Source: an uncultured Gammaproteobacteria bacterium (GTDB lineage Bacteria; Pseudomonadota; Gammaproteobacteria; Arenicellales; JAANXG01). From it: a stretch of 38,796 nucleotides of DNA. The stretch lies in the NCBI GenBank assembly GCA_947259705.1, contig CAMYNL010000028.1:1-38796 (forward strand), written 5' to 3'. Position numbers and translations under genes: made by a program. Below are positions 25,275 to 33,189 of this stretch, piece after piece. A model generated the notes under the pieces. It was not told the DNA's origin, ran no database searches, and saw only the letters and a program-made list of their open reading frames with translations. The number at the start of each line of letters is the position of its first letter. The stretch's first letter is position 1.

Positions 25275-25864
25275 TGCGATACGGGCGGGTCGAGGCACCC
25301 GGGTTGCTTGAGGAATGTCGCTGACGGGTCAACCAGGAAATCGTCCTGCAGGAAGTTCCTGCCGATCAGCATCTGGTAGTTGAAACCTGATCGGTCAACG
25401 AGCGTGACCTCGGCTTCCCGGTAGGTGTCGCCCAGGCAGATGCCCATCATGACGACGTAACGCACCTGCTGATCTCCGAAATGTCGCTTGATGCGCGCAA
25501 TCCGGTGTATGGGCTTCTCCAGCATGATGGTCTCGCCGTCCTCGTTCTTCAGCGAGAAGCTTACCCAATCCTTGCCATCGCGCTTGATGGGGTTGATACA
25601 CTGACAGTTGAGCGAGGACGTCTTGGCGCCGGTGTCCACCTTGGCCTTGATCTCGAGGGTACCGGGATAGACCACCGCCTTCTCGACCCAGCCCACGACT
25701 TCCTTGGCACCGGCGGACAAGGAGGCGGTCATGGAAAGCAGGACTATCAGAAGCACTAACAGGTAGGCGTATATGCGTGTGCGCCGTCTCACGGCCACCC
25801 GGGGGACGCTTTGTGCCGGACATGTCCACGCATGGATGGCATTTTGTGCTGACGAATCGCGCAT
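25271..25864 (-). CDS. Retropepsin-like Zn_protease/RimB-family protein
   Basis: A 197-residue protein with an N-terminal hydrophobic helix (YAYLLVLLIVLLSMTASLSAGA, signal peptide or anchor) and a retropepsin-like domain: VDTGAKTSSLN with the catalytic Asp at about residue 77, and the partner strand LIGRNFLQDDFLVD. The family was long labelled 'ATP-dependent zinc protease', yet the DTGA signature is that of aspartic proteases; RimB members trim glutamate tails added by RimK. The open frame extends to 25972, but GAGGG six bases before the ATG at 25864 supports that start. It is first in the three-gene cassette. Confidence 0.8.
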   Translation of the reverse strand: MRDSSAQNAIHAWTCPAQSVPRVAVRRRTRIYAYLLVLLIVLLSMTASLSAGAKEVVGWVEKAVVYPGTLEIKAKVDTGAKTSSLNCQCINPIKRDGKDWVSFSLKNEDGETIMLEKPIHRIARIKRHFGDQQVRYVVMMGICLGDTYREAEVTLVDRSGFNYQMLIGRNFLQDDFLVDPSATFLKQPGCLDPPVSQ

Positions 25865-25958
25865 CGAAACCCTCAACGTGTGTCGCCCCTCGCCGATGAC
25901 TTCTACGCAAAGGCGTACCGTTACTGCAGTCATCTTAATGCCCCGGGCCGCGGGGTTG

Positions 25959-25972
25959 TTGATCAAGATCAA
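25959..25972. promoter_or_regulatory. FNR-type binding site upstream of the ligase cassette
   Basis: A perfect TTGAT-CAAG-ATCAA, the canonical FNR consensus, 95 bases before the protease start and 25 bases after the LVIVD gene's stop. It should control the minus-strand cassette rather than the upstream gene. Confidence 0.6.
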
Positions 25973-25996
25973 GTTAGCGACACCGCGAAACAGGAG

Positions 25997-27409
25997 TCAC
26001 TCCAGTACTTTCAGCGCCGGCCCGGTGAGCGTGACGATATGCAGGCCGGCGCCATCGCGATCCACCAGGTATATCAGGCCGCGACCATCCAACTCGACGT
26101 TATTGGTCTGGATCGCCGCCCCGGCCGGGATGTAGTAACCGGCCTCCACGGGGTGAAAGGGGTCGCGGACATCGACCGCCCGTACTCCCGCATTGAAATA
26201 CGAGATGAAGATCATTCGGCGGTAAAAGCGCGGGTGGTAGGACCAGTTCGTGGAATGAGCGCCGAAGCGTCCGCCGCGCTTGCAGAAGTCGCCGCTGGTC
26301 TCGGCAACCTGGTAGTTCGCCACCGGGAACGGTACCGCAGGATCGGTGACGTCGACCAGGAACACCATGTCGTGGCCGTCCTCCAGGCAGCGGTCGGCAA
26401 ACGACTCAGACACCAGGACCACGAAATCGCGCGGGGTGGCGCCGACAAACCCCGACTGCTCCGGCACCTCGATGGCCATTATCGGCCAGGCAGTGTGGCC
26501 GCCCCAGAAGCGGGGCATATGGAGGCGGCCGATCTGCGGCGCCAGCAGTTCCCGCGCCGTCGGCGAAGCGGGACAGCCAGGCCGGCAGCCGAGCAGCGTA
26601 GCGACGTCGACGATCTGCATTACGCCGTGGCTGCCGGTACCGTAGGCAATGAACAGGCGATCGCCGTCGGGGGAGAGGGTCGCCTCGTGGGCGCCGGGTG
26701 GCGCCACTGCCGACGGACTGTCGGGCTCGTGACCTGGCAGGCCGAACCGGCGCACCAATTCCGGCCGCGCCGGGTCACCGAGGTCCATGACCCATAGCAG
26801 CCGGCCGGTGCGCCAGCCCCGCTGGCGGCCGTCGTAGACCAGGTAGGCGATGCCGCTTTTGCAGTCCCACCAGTTCTTGTGGGTCGCGTGTCCGCCGGAC
26901 AGGGGCGTGCTGACCAGTCGCGGCTGCATCGGCTCAGTGACATCCCACAACTGCTGAGATTCATTCCCGTTGCTGCGCAGCAGGTAGGTGCGGTCATCGT
27001 TGACCGGCAGTTCCGCGCCGCGGCATGTCTGAACCATCTGTGCGCCGGCGCTGCCCGGCAGGTGATGAAGGTAGCGGGGCCTGGCGGGGTCGGTCACGTC
27101 AACGATGGAGGTGCCATTGGTCTCCACCTTGCCGGTCAGCGGGTTGATCGCGCTGCCAGCGTGGTGGCCGATATAGGCGATCCAGCGGCCACCTTGCTGT
27201 TGGATCACCGGCTGGTAGGCGCCGCGGTGCTGCAGATCGTGGTGACCGACCAATTGCATGTGCCGGTGTTCGGCCGAGGCGGCTTCACCGGCAGGGGCGG
27301 AACCCGTCACCACGACGAGCAAGACGGTGAGCACAGCCGTTTCGCCGCGTCGCGATACCCCGCGTTGTCGTTTCTGCAAGCCAGCGTTCCTGCAAGTGGT
27401 CAATCCCAC
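25997..27409 (-). CDS. Secreted LVIVD-repeat beta-propeller protein
   Basis: A 470-residue exported protein with an N-terminal hydrophobic segment (AVLTVLLVVVTGSAPAGEAA). Several blade-like repeats are seen: GTSIVDVTDPARPRYLHHL, QQLWDVTEPMQPRLVST, LLWVMDLGDPARPELV, MVFLVDVTDPAVPFPVA and VRAVDVRDPFHPVEAGYY. This is the LVIVD pattern (V-D-V-x-D-P-x-x-P), which forms a beta-propeller used for binding; the ligand is unknown. Start is GTG at 27409 with AAGGAG nine bases upstream. An FNR-like half-perfect box lies about 105 bases upstream. Confidence 0.8.
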   Translation of the reverse strand: MGLTTCRNAGLQKRQRGVSRRGETAVLTVLLVVVTGSAPAGEAASAEHRHMQLVGHHDLQHRGAYQPVIQQQGGRWIAYIGHHAGSAINPLTGKVETNGTSIVDVTDPARPRYLHHLPGSAGAQMVQTCRGAELPVNDDRTYLLRSNGNESQQLWDVTEPMQPRLVSTPLSGGHATHKNWWDCKSGIAYLVYDGRQRGWRTGRLLWVMDLGDPARPELVRRFGLPGHEPDSPSAVAPPGAHEATLSPDGDRLFIAYGTGSHGVMQIVDVATLLGCRPGCPASPTARELLAPQIGRLHMPRFWGGHTAWPIMAIEVPEQSGFVGATPRDFVVLVSESFADRCLEDGHDMVFLVDVTDPAVPFPVANYQVAETSGDFCKRGGRFGAHSTNWSYHPRFYRRMIFISYFNAGVRAVDVRDPFHPVEAGYYIPAGAAIQTNNVELDGRGLIYLVDRDGAGLHIVTLTGPALKVLE

Positions 27410-27448
27410 GGCAGTTTACTCCTTGCCGCGTCGGCTCGTAAGCAGGTC

Positions 27449-27479
27449 GCGCCGTCGCACCGGGCCGGTGCGACGGCGC
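27449..27479. terminator. Strong GC-rich hairpin
   Basis: A perfect 14-base stem, GCGCCGTCGCACCG paired to CGGTGCGACGGCGC, with a GGC loop. It sits 40 bases upstream of the LVIVD start and 137 bases past the esterase stop. It could terminate the esterase operon or act in the LVIVD leader; no T tract follows on either strand. Confidence 0.45.
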
Positions 27480-27512
27480 CAGATGCAGCGACCTTGTCAT
27501 GCGGGAATTGCC

Positions 27513-27526
27513 ATGACCGGGGTCAA
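27513..27526 (-). promoter_or_regulatory. FNR-like binding site upstream of LVIVD gene
   Basis: Read on the minus strand: TTGAC-CCCG-GTCAT, one base short of a perfect FNR palindrome. It lies about 104 bases before the GTG start of the LVIVD protein. Confidence 0.4.
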
Positions 27527-27572
27527 GCCACCGCTGCTGCAGACGATAGAAGACGATGACGACGACGGTGAT

Positions 27573-27594
27573 ACGCCGCCTTGCGTGGCGGCGT
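27573..27594 (-). terminator. Hairpin after the esterase gene
   Basis: ACGCCGCC pairs perfectly with GGCGGCGT around a six-base loop, 22 bases beyond the esterase stop, in the place expected of the operon terminator. No T tract follows. Confidence 0.4.
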
Positions 27595-27615
27595 TGCCGG
27601 TGGGACCACCCGCTG

Positions 27616-28542
27616 TCAAGCGGCGTTGAAGACCAGGAACGCGCTGTTCGTCGAATAATGACCGTGCCGAAAGCTGCGCCGACTTGCCGTGGGACCGAAC
27701 AAGAACTCGAAGACGCGCCAGCCCATCTCCCCGCGTCGCATGCAGTGTCGGAACGAATGGTCGCAGTCGTCGAGGACGCGGAACTCATAGCGGGTCTGGT
27801 ACAGCCGCTGCGCGGCCGCCGCGCGCATGGCGTCTACCCAGCGCTGTCCGCGCTCAATGCGAGTCAGTCCCTGCTGCGCGTCAACGCGGCGCGATTTCTT
27901 CAAGGCCTCGTCGCGAAGCTTGTCGTGCTGGCCCACGAATACCGCCATCGGCACCCTGAGGAACTCGCTTGATGCAAGCCTCGGCAGGCCGTCGCGTGCG
28001 GGCAGATCCAGGCCTCGTGGATAGCGCGCCTGCTGGTCGGGATACGTGTACCAGCCGGGCGCACCCATGGCCACCGCAAGCACCCGCCCCGGATGGGCCA
28101 TGGCATAACGGTGGGCGAACTGGCCGCCGCCGGAGAAGCCGAACAGGTAGAAGCGGTCGGTGCGGGCGCCAGTGATCGCCGAAACCTCGGTGAGCATGGC
28201 GTTGAGGACCAGGTCGGGCCGCGGTCCAGCGCCCCGGCGGGAGATGCCGAGGCGCTGATAACCGGGAAACCGCTGCCCGGAGAACAACGGCGCCACGATG
28301 ACCACGCCATAGCGATCGGCAAATTCGGCGAAGGTCTTGGCTTGTGCCCGCGCATTGCGGGAGATCCCGTGCACGGCTACGAGCACCGGTGCGCCCTCGA
28401 CCGCGGTTTTCGGGACGTAGAGGTAGTACTCGCAGGTCGGGTCGCCTGCCAGGGTGCGTTTGGTCACCTTGCTGCTGGGTATTTGCCGGATCACTGCGGG
28501 GGGCAGTTGCGGCGGCTGGGCAAAATCGGCGATGGTGAACAT
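27616..28542 (-). CDS. Alpha/beta-hydrolase esterase, PHB-depolymerase-like
   Basis: A 308-residue serine hydrolase. VLVAVHGISRNARAQ forms the oxyanion-hole strand, GFSGGGQFAHRYAM holds the nucleophile Ser (about residue 148), VFVGQHDKLRDE gives the acid and LDDCDHSFRHCM the His. It fits the esterase/LpqC or polyhydroxybutyrate-depolymerase-like group. There is no signal peptide, so it acts in the cytoplasm. It is last in a tight operon, 20 bases after the ABC exporter stop; the context suggests it processes, or tailors, the compound that the exporter moves. The substrate is unknown. Confidence 0.75.
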   Translation of the reverse strand: MFTIADFAQPPQLPPAVIRQIPSSKVTKRTLAGDPTCEYYLYVPKTAVEGAPVLVAVHGISRNARAQAKTFAEFADRYGVVIVAPLFSGQRFPGYQRLGISRRGAGPRPDLVLNAMLTEVSAITGARTDRFYLFGFSGGGQFAHRYAMAHPGRVLAVAMGAPGWYTYPDQQARYPRGLDLPARDGLPRLASSEFLRVPMAVFVGQHDKLRDEALKKSRRVDAQQGLTRIERGQRWVDAMRAAAAQRLYQTRYEFRVLDDCDHSFRHCMRRGEMGWRVFEFLFGPTASRRSFRHGHYSTNSAFLVFNAA

Positions 28543-28561
28543 GTCGGGTCCTCCAGTAGAT

Positions 28562-30268
28562 TCAGGCAGCCAGGGTCAACGGGCGCCGGAAGGCGTGCCG
28601 CGTCGGGCCCTCTTCGTTGAGAAGTTGGGACGGTGGCCCCGCCTGCATAACGCGGCCTTCATCCACGTACCAGACCAGGTCGGCGCCGGCCACCCGCTCC
28701 AGGCGGTGGGTGACAAACAATACCGTGCCCTGATAGCTGCGCAGCACTCGGTCAAGCAAGGCCACCGAGGATGGATCCAGGTTAGCGTCGGCCTCGTCGA
28801 GCAGCAGGATCTTGGGGTCGCCGAGCAGAGCGCGCGCCAGGGCGACACGTTGTCGCTGCCCCAGGGAGAGATTCATACCGCCTTCCGTGACCCGGGTGCG
28901 CTCGCCTTCCGGCAGTTCCGCTATCACCGCATCGACGCCGCAGAGTTCGCATACCCGCCGCAACTCCTCGTCCGACGCGTCCCGGCAGCGGTAACGCAGG
29001 TTGCGTTCCACGCTGCCGCGCATAAGCGGCAAGTCGGGGCTCACCATGCCTATGCTCTGGCGCACCGATGCCAGGCGATGCTGCGCAAGGTCATTGCCGT
29101 CGATCAGGACCTGGCCCTGGTCGGGATCAATGAGGCGGGCGGCCAGGTTCAAGAGCGTGGACTTGCCGGACCCGTTGGGACCGACGATGGCCACCACCGA
29201 ACCGGCCGGAGCTGAAGCATTGAGGCAGTCGAGCGTACCATCGACGCTGATGTCACGAAGCTCGATAGCGCCATCCACTGCCGGCAGCGGCGCCGCGTCC
29301 GGCAACGCATCGACCAGGGCAGGCGTGTTCATGAACGAGCGGATCTTGTCCAGACCGACGCGATAGGCATGCCAGTACTCGTGGATGCGCCCCAGGTCGC
29401 GCAGGGCCGGCACCAGCATTCCGAGCACGGTCATCGCTGCCACCACCGTACCGGCGGTGGCGCGGCCCTGGGATACTTCGTATGCACCGAGCATCAGCAC
29501 GGCGGCCGCGGCGACCCCGCTGGTGGCCTCGGTGACCGCGCGCAGGCGGCCCACGATCCGGGCCCTGCCGATCATCGCATCACGCAGGCGTCGACTCTGG
29601 CGCGCCAGGCGCGTGCGCTCGCGCTCGACCTGGTCGAATACCTGCACCACCGGCATCGAGGAAAGCTTCTCGTTGACATTGGCCGCCAGTCTGGCGCGGC
29701 GGCGTCGGGATTCGCGTACCGCGTCCTGCATGGTGCGTCCGCTGAAGTAGGCGGTGCACCCGCCGAAAACCAAAATGACGGCGACGGCACCCGCCAGCGC
29801 ACGGTTGATGAATGCCATCGCGGTCACCGCGACGACGGTTGTGACCGTGGCGACACTGATGCGTGCCAGACCCAGACTGACCCACTGGCGCAGCGCCGTG
29901 AGATCGCCGATGAATCGCAACAAATTACCGCCCCTACTGCGGCGCTGCAGGGTCCGGGGCGCCAGCGAGCCAAGACGATCATAAAGTGCAATCCGGACCG
30001 CGTAGGCATAGCTCTGGCCGAGGCGCTCCGCTTCCACCCGTTCGCGCAGCCGCAGCCACGCGGTGGTGCCGGCGGCGGCCAGCAGCCCCACGAGCACGAT
30101 GAGTCCGGACTGGCCCATGCCCGGAGATCCGGGCGTCACCCAGCGGTCGAAGGCAAACTGCACCAGCGAGGCGGTCGCGATGGTCGCGCCCGCCTGCGCG
30201 AAGCCGACACCGATCAGCCGGCCCAGCATCATGCGGCGCTTACCCTTCAGTATCCTTGGCGTCGACAT
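28562..30268 (-). CDS. ABC exporter half-transporter (permease plus ATPase)
   Basis: A 568-residue fused type IV ABC exporter. The N-terminal half has six hydrophobic helices (MLGRLIGVGFAQAGATIATASLV, SGLIVLVGLLAAAGTTAWL and others), the C-terminal ATPase half has Walker A GPNGSGKST, signature LSLGQRQRVALARALL, Walker B KILLLDEAD and the switch His in VTHR. It should act as a homodimer exporting a small molecule, peptide or lipid. There is no peptidase domain. The frame extends to 30424, but the ATG at 30268, 18 bases after the upstream stop, gives a normal N-terminus. Confidence 0.9.
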   Translation of the reverse strand: MSTPRILKGKRRMMLGRLIGVGFAQAGATIATASLVQFAFDRWVTPGSPGMGQSGLIVLVGLLAAAGTTAWLRLRERVEAERLGQSYAYAVRIALYDRLGSLAPRTLQRRSRGGNLLRFIGDLTALRQWVSLGLARISVATVTTVVAVTAMAFINRALAGAVAVILVFGGCTAYFSGRTMQDAVRESRRRRARLAANVNEKLSSMPVVQVFDQVERERTRLARQSRRLRDAMIGRARIVGRLRAVTEATSGVAAAAVLMLGAYEVSQGRATAGTVVAAMTVLGMLVPALRDLGRIHEYWHAYRVGLDKIRSFMNTPALVDALPDAAPLPAVDGAIELRDISVDGTLDCLNASAPAGSVVAIVGPNGSGKSTLLNLAARLIDPDQGQVLIDGNDLAQHRLASVRQSIGMVSPDLPLMRGSVERNLRYRCRDASDEELRRVCELCGVDAVIAELPEGERTRVTEGGMNLSLGQRQRVALARALLGDPKILLLDEADANLDPSSVALLDRVLRSYQGTVLFVTHRLERVAGADLVWYVDEGRVMQAGPPSQLLNEEGPTRHAFRRPLTLAA

Positions 30269-30285
30269 CGCAGCGTCACCGATGC

Positions 30286-31479
30286 TCAGGCGCCGGCGCC
30301 CGCGAACTGGAATTCCCGAAAACCAGGCTGCGATCGGCTGGCGGACGCGCGCGAGGGCTGCGTGCTCACCACCTCGGCCTCGGGGAGTCTGATTTCCCTT
30401 GCGGTGTGTTCCGTCGGCAGCCATTCACCGGTATTGAGTTTCTTCGCGGTGACCACCGGCAAGGGCAGGGCCTGCTGCGCTTCGCGGATCGCCAGAGGCG
30501 AGGCCGTCAAGGCGCCGCTCACCGCCACCACCGGCAGGCCGCGGTCCTGGAGGTGGCGCACCCCTGCGCAGGCGCCGAGGGCGTCGCCGGCGGCAAACAT
30601 GACGTCATCGACAAGTTCCTTGAAGATCGGGGACTCGAGCAGCGCGGCGCTCTCTGCCTGGAACAGGCCATCCGCCACCTCCAGTATGATCACCTCGGCG
30701 CCGTCCGCGGCCAGATGGTTGATCAACTGTACGAAGATGCTTTCCACTCTCGCGTTGTCGACACCGAACGTGGAAGGTACGCCGGCATCAGTGAAATCCA
30801 TTACCAGGTCGGCACCCGCGTCCATCATCTGCCAGCGGTCACCGCCGGCACCGGTACCGGTCACCTTGGCGGCGCCGACACGCTTGCCCTGCAGCTTGTA
30901 GCCATGGACCAGGCTGGCCGCGGTGGTGGTCTTGCCCGCGTTCATCGCGGTTCCAAGGACAGCGATGGTGTGAGGTCGCCGGGTTACCGCCGTGACCGAG
31001 GGCAATGCCCAGTCCTGGATATTCAGGCGACGCCCAGTGCGGTCGGCGAGCAGGCCGAGCGGTTCGATCCCGGTGGGCCTTTTCATGCGCGAGTGTTTGC
31101 TTTCGTAACGCGCCGCGACACCGCCGGCCGCCACCAGGTTGCACGGGGACAGGTCCTCCGGTACATAGGCCTCGAACTGATCGGGAGCATAGCGCGCGCC
31201 GTAGCAGACCACGATCTCGTCGCCCAGGTGCAGGTGGGCGCGGCGACCGGAGGCGAGCTCGATGCGGGTATGCTGACCAATGGCCGCGACCTTCGCGAGC
31301 ACCAGGTCGCCTGTGCGCGGGGCGACGTTGCCCTTGAGCAGGTGCGTCCCGGTGCGCAGGTCGACGCGGCGGGTGTTGTAGGCTGCCTTGGCGGTGGCTA
31401 AGCGGTCTGCGTCGAGAGGCGTCAGATTAAGGCTGCCGGTGTCGGTCTTGACGGTGCTGAATGCGTTGATGATTTTCAT
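30286..31479 (-). CDS. P-loop NTPase of SIMIBI type, function unknown
   Basis: A 397-residue protein in two parts. Residues 1 to about 140 form a beta-rich domain (GDLVLAKVAAIGQHTRIELASGRRAHLHLGDEIVVCYG). The second part is a P-loop domain with Walker A GTAMNAGKTTTAASLV, then KVTGTGAGGDRWQMMDAGAD and a Walker-B-like VIILEVADG, close to dethiobiotin-synthetase, MobB and DUF1611-type ATPases. No known enzyme is matched with confidence. GAGGAC is six bases before the ATG. It leads the operon with the ABC exporter and the esterase, divergent from the two-component pair. Confidence 0.7.
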   Translation of the reverse strand: MKIINAFSTVKTDTGSLNLTPLDADRLATAKAAYNTRRVDLRTGTHLLKGNVAPRTGDLVLAKVAAIGQHTRIELASGRRAHLHLGDEIVVCYGARYAPDQFEAYVPEDLSPCNLVAAGGVAARYESKHSRMKRPTGIEPLGLLADRTGRRLNIQDWALPSVTAVTRRPHTIAVLGTAMNAGKTTTAASLVHGYKLQGKRVGAAKVTGTGAGGDRWQMMDAGADLVMDFTDAGVPSTFGVDNARVESIFVQLINHLAADGAEVIILEVADGLFQAESAALLESPIFKELVDDVMFAAGDALGACAGVRHLQDRGLPVVAVSGALTASPLAIREAQQALPLPVVTAKKLNTGEWLPTEHTAREIRLPEAEVVSTQPSRASASRSQPGFREFQFAGAGA

Positions 31480-31740
31480 TGTTTGTCCTCGCGGGTGACT
31501 GTCTTCGATTTCGTTGACGGTGATTATTCGGATTTGTCCGCCGCTGCGCTTCGGACATAGGGAATAAATTCGCGTCGTCCACAGTCGGAATTTTTGCTGG
31601 GCTTTTGTCCCGCCCGCGGCCGACCAAGGAGGGATGGCCCCGGGGCCATGGTCCGGCCCCGGTTCCGACTTTGGTCTGATGGCGTAAGCTCTTGTTATTG
31701 CATTAAAATTCGATTAAGAACGGACAAGAGGAGTGGTACC
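31480..31740. other. Divergent promoter region of NTPase operon and histidine kinase
   Basis: No ORF. It contains a perfect 14-base palindrome TGGCCCCGGGGCCA at 31635-31648 and an overlapping stem CCGGGGCC/GGCCCCGG (31640-31662), about 95 bases before the kinase start. These may be regulator sites for the paired response regulator or a transcription-halting hairpin. Confidence 0.4.
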
Positions 31741-33189
31741 GTGGCAAAACCGAAGTCGTTGTGGATACGCCTCACCCTGTCCCAGCGATTCGCGGTCGCG
31801 AGCTTCGCCATCCTCGTCGCCGGCATGTTGGGTATAGGCTGGTGGGTAAGCGTGCAGATCGAGGAAGGGGTGACGCAGAATTCCGCGGTGACCACCGCGC
31901 TGTACATGAACAGTTTCGTCGCACCCGAGGTGACGGAGCTGGAACGAAAGGAGTCACTCTCGCCGGAGAGTATGGCCACCCTTACCAGCCTGCACCGCGA
32001 TACGCCGTTGGGGAAGCGGATCCTGTCGTTCAAGATCTGGGGTCCCGGCGGGCGCGTGGTCTACAGCAGCCGTCCGGCCATCATAGGCCGCGTGTTCCCG
32101 GAGACCCCGAGCCTGTTGCGCGCGTGGAACGGCGAGGTGACAGCCGAGTTCTCTGACCTGGAAGACGAGGAGGATTCGCTGGAGCGCGTCTATGGCAGCC
32201 GGTTGCTCGAGATTTACAGTCCCATACGCGCCAAGGGCAGTGATCGCATCATAGCCGTGGCCGAGTTCTACGAGACCGCCGACGACCTGGAACAACAACT
32301 TTTCGCGGCACGGGTCAGCAGCTGGATGGTGGTCGCTGTGGTGACATTGGCGATGTTTGCCCTGCTATTCGGCATCGTGCGGGGGGGAAGCCAGACCATT
32401 GCCCGCCAGCAGCGGGAACTGAAGACGCGGGTCCGGGAACTCTCGACGTTGCTGAAACAGAACGAAGAACTTCACGAACGCGTGCGACGCGCCACCAACC
32501 GGGCCACCGAGATCAACGAGCGCTTTCTGCGACGGGTAAGCGCCGAGTTGCATGATGGCCCGGCGCAGGCGCTGGGTTTTGCCCTGTTGCGGCTGGACTC
32601 GGTAAAGCAGTACATCGACGGCTGCGAGTACACCGAGGAAATCGAAGGCTGCCCTTACCAGGGCAAGATGTCCGACAACAACGATGTGGACTCCATTCGC
32701 CATTCACTCAACGAAGCCTTGCAGGAGATCCGCAATCTCTCCGCAGGCCTGGCGCTGCCGGAACTCGATGAGCTGGACCTGCGGCAGTCCCTGCAACGCC
32801 TGGTACGCGGCCATGAACGCCGCACCGGCACCGCGGTCGAGACTCAGATCGACGATGTCCCCACAGAGCTGCCTTTGCCGGTTAAAATCGGCATCTACCG
32901 CTTCGTGCAGGAGGCGTTGCACAATGCGTTCCACCACGGGGGCGGAGAGGATGAGCGCGTGCAGGTGACCATGGACAAAAGCGGGATGCTGCAAGTCCTG
33001 GTGAGCGACGCGGGACCGGGCTTCGACCCCCAGCACAGACCCGCATCGAGTGATCACCTGGGCCTGGTGGGCATGCGTGAACGTATCGAGAGTCTGGGCG
33101 GCGAGTTCGGCTTGGACAGCGTTCCCGGCGAAGGAACACGGGTCACTGCGCGGCTGTTACTCACGAATCTAGAGAATCACGATGAATGA
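31741..33189 (+). CDS. NarX-like sensor histidine kinase
   Basis: A 482-residue membrane sensor. Two helices (about residues 15-37 and 193-215) enclose an extracytoplasmic region of roughly 150 residues. A coiled coil leads to the HisKA_3 site ELHDGPAQAL (His271), then a HATPase domain with QEALHNAFHHG, DAGPGFDP and HLGLVGMRERIESLGGEF. A Cys-x8-Cys insertion (Cys295, Cys304) follows the phospho-acceptor helix. Start is GTG at 31741, with AGAGGAG seven bases before; there is no in-frame ATG with a ribosome site upstream. It overlaps the regulator gene and is divergent from the NTPase/ABC/esterase operon. Confidence 0.9.
   Translation: MAKPKSLWIRLTLSQRFAVASFAILVAGMLGIGWWVSVQIEEGVTQNSAVTTALYMNSFVAPEVTELERKESLSPESMATLTSLHRDTPLGKRILSFKIWGPGGRVVYSSRPAIIGRVFPETPSLLRAWNGEVTAEFSDLEDEEDSLERVYGSRLLEIYSPIRAKGSDRIIAVAEFYETADDLEQQLFAARVSSWMVVAVVTLAMFALLFGIVRGGSQTIARQQRELKTRVRELSTLLKQNEELHERVRRATNRATEINERFLRRVSAELHDGPAQALGFALLRLDSVKQYIDGCEYTEEIEGCPYQGKMSDNNDVDSIRHSLNEALQEIRNLSAGLALPELDELDLRQSLQRLVRGHERRTGTAVETQIDDVPTELPLPVKIGIYRFVQEALHNAFHHGGGEDERVQVTMDKSGMLQVLVSDAGPGFDPQHRPASSDHLGLVGMRERIESLGGEFGLDSVPGEGTRVTARLLLTNLENHDE

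Noticed and set aside
29369-30901. 510-codon plus-strand frame opposite the ABC and NTPase genes
   Set aside because: It spans two well-supported genes on the other strand and has no motif of its own.
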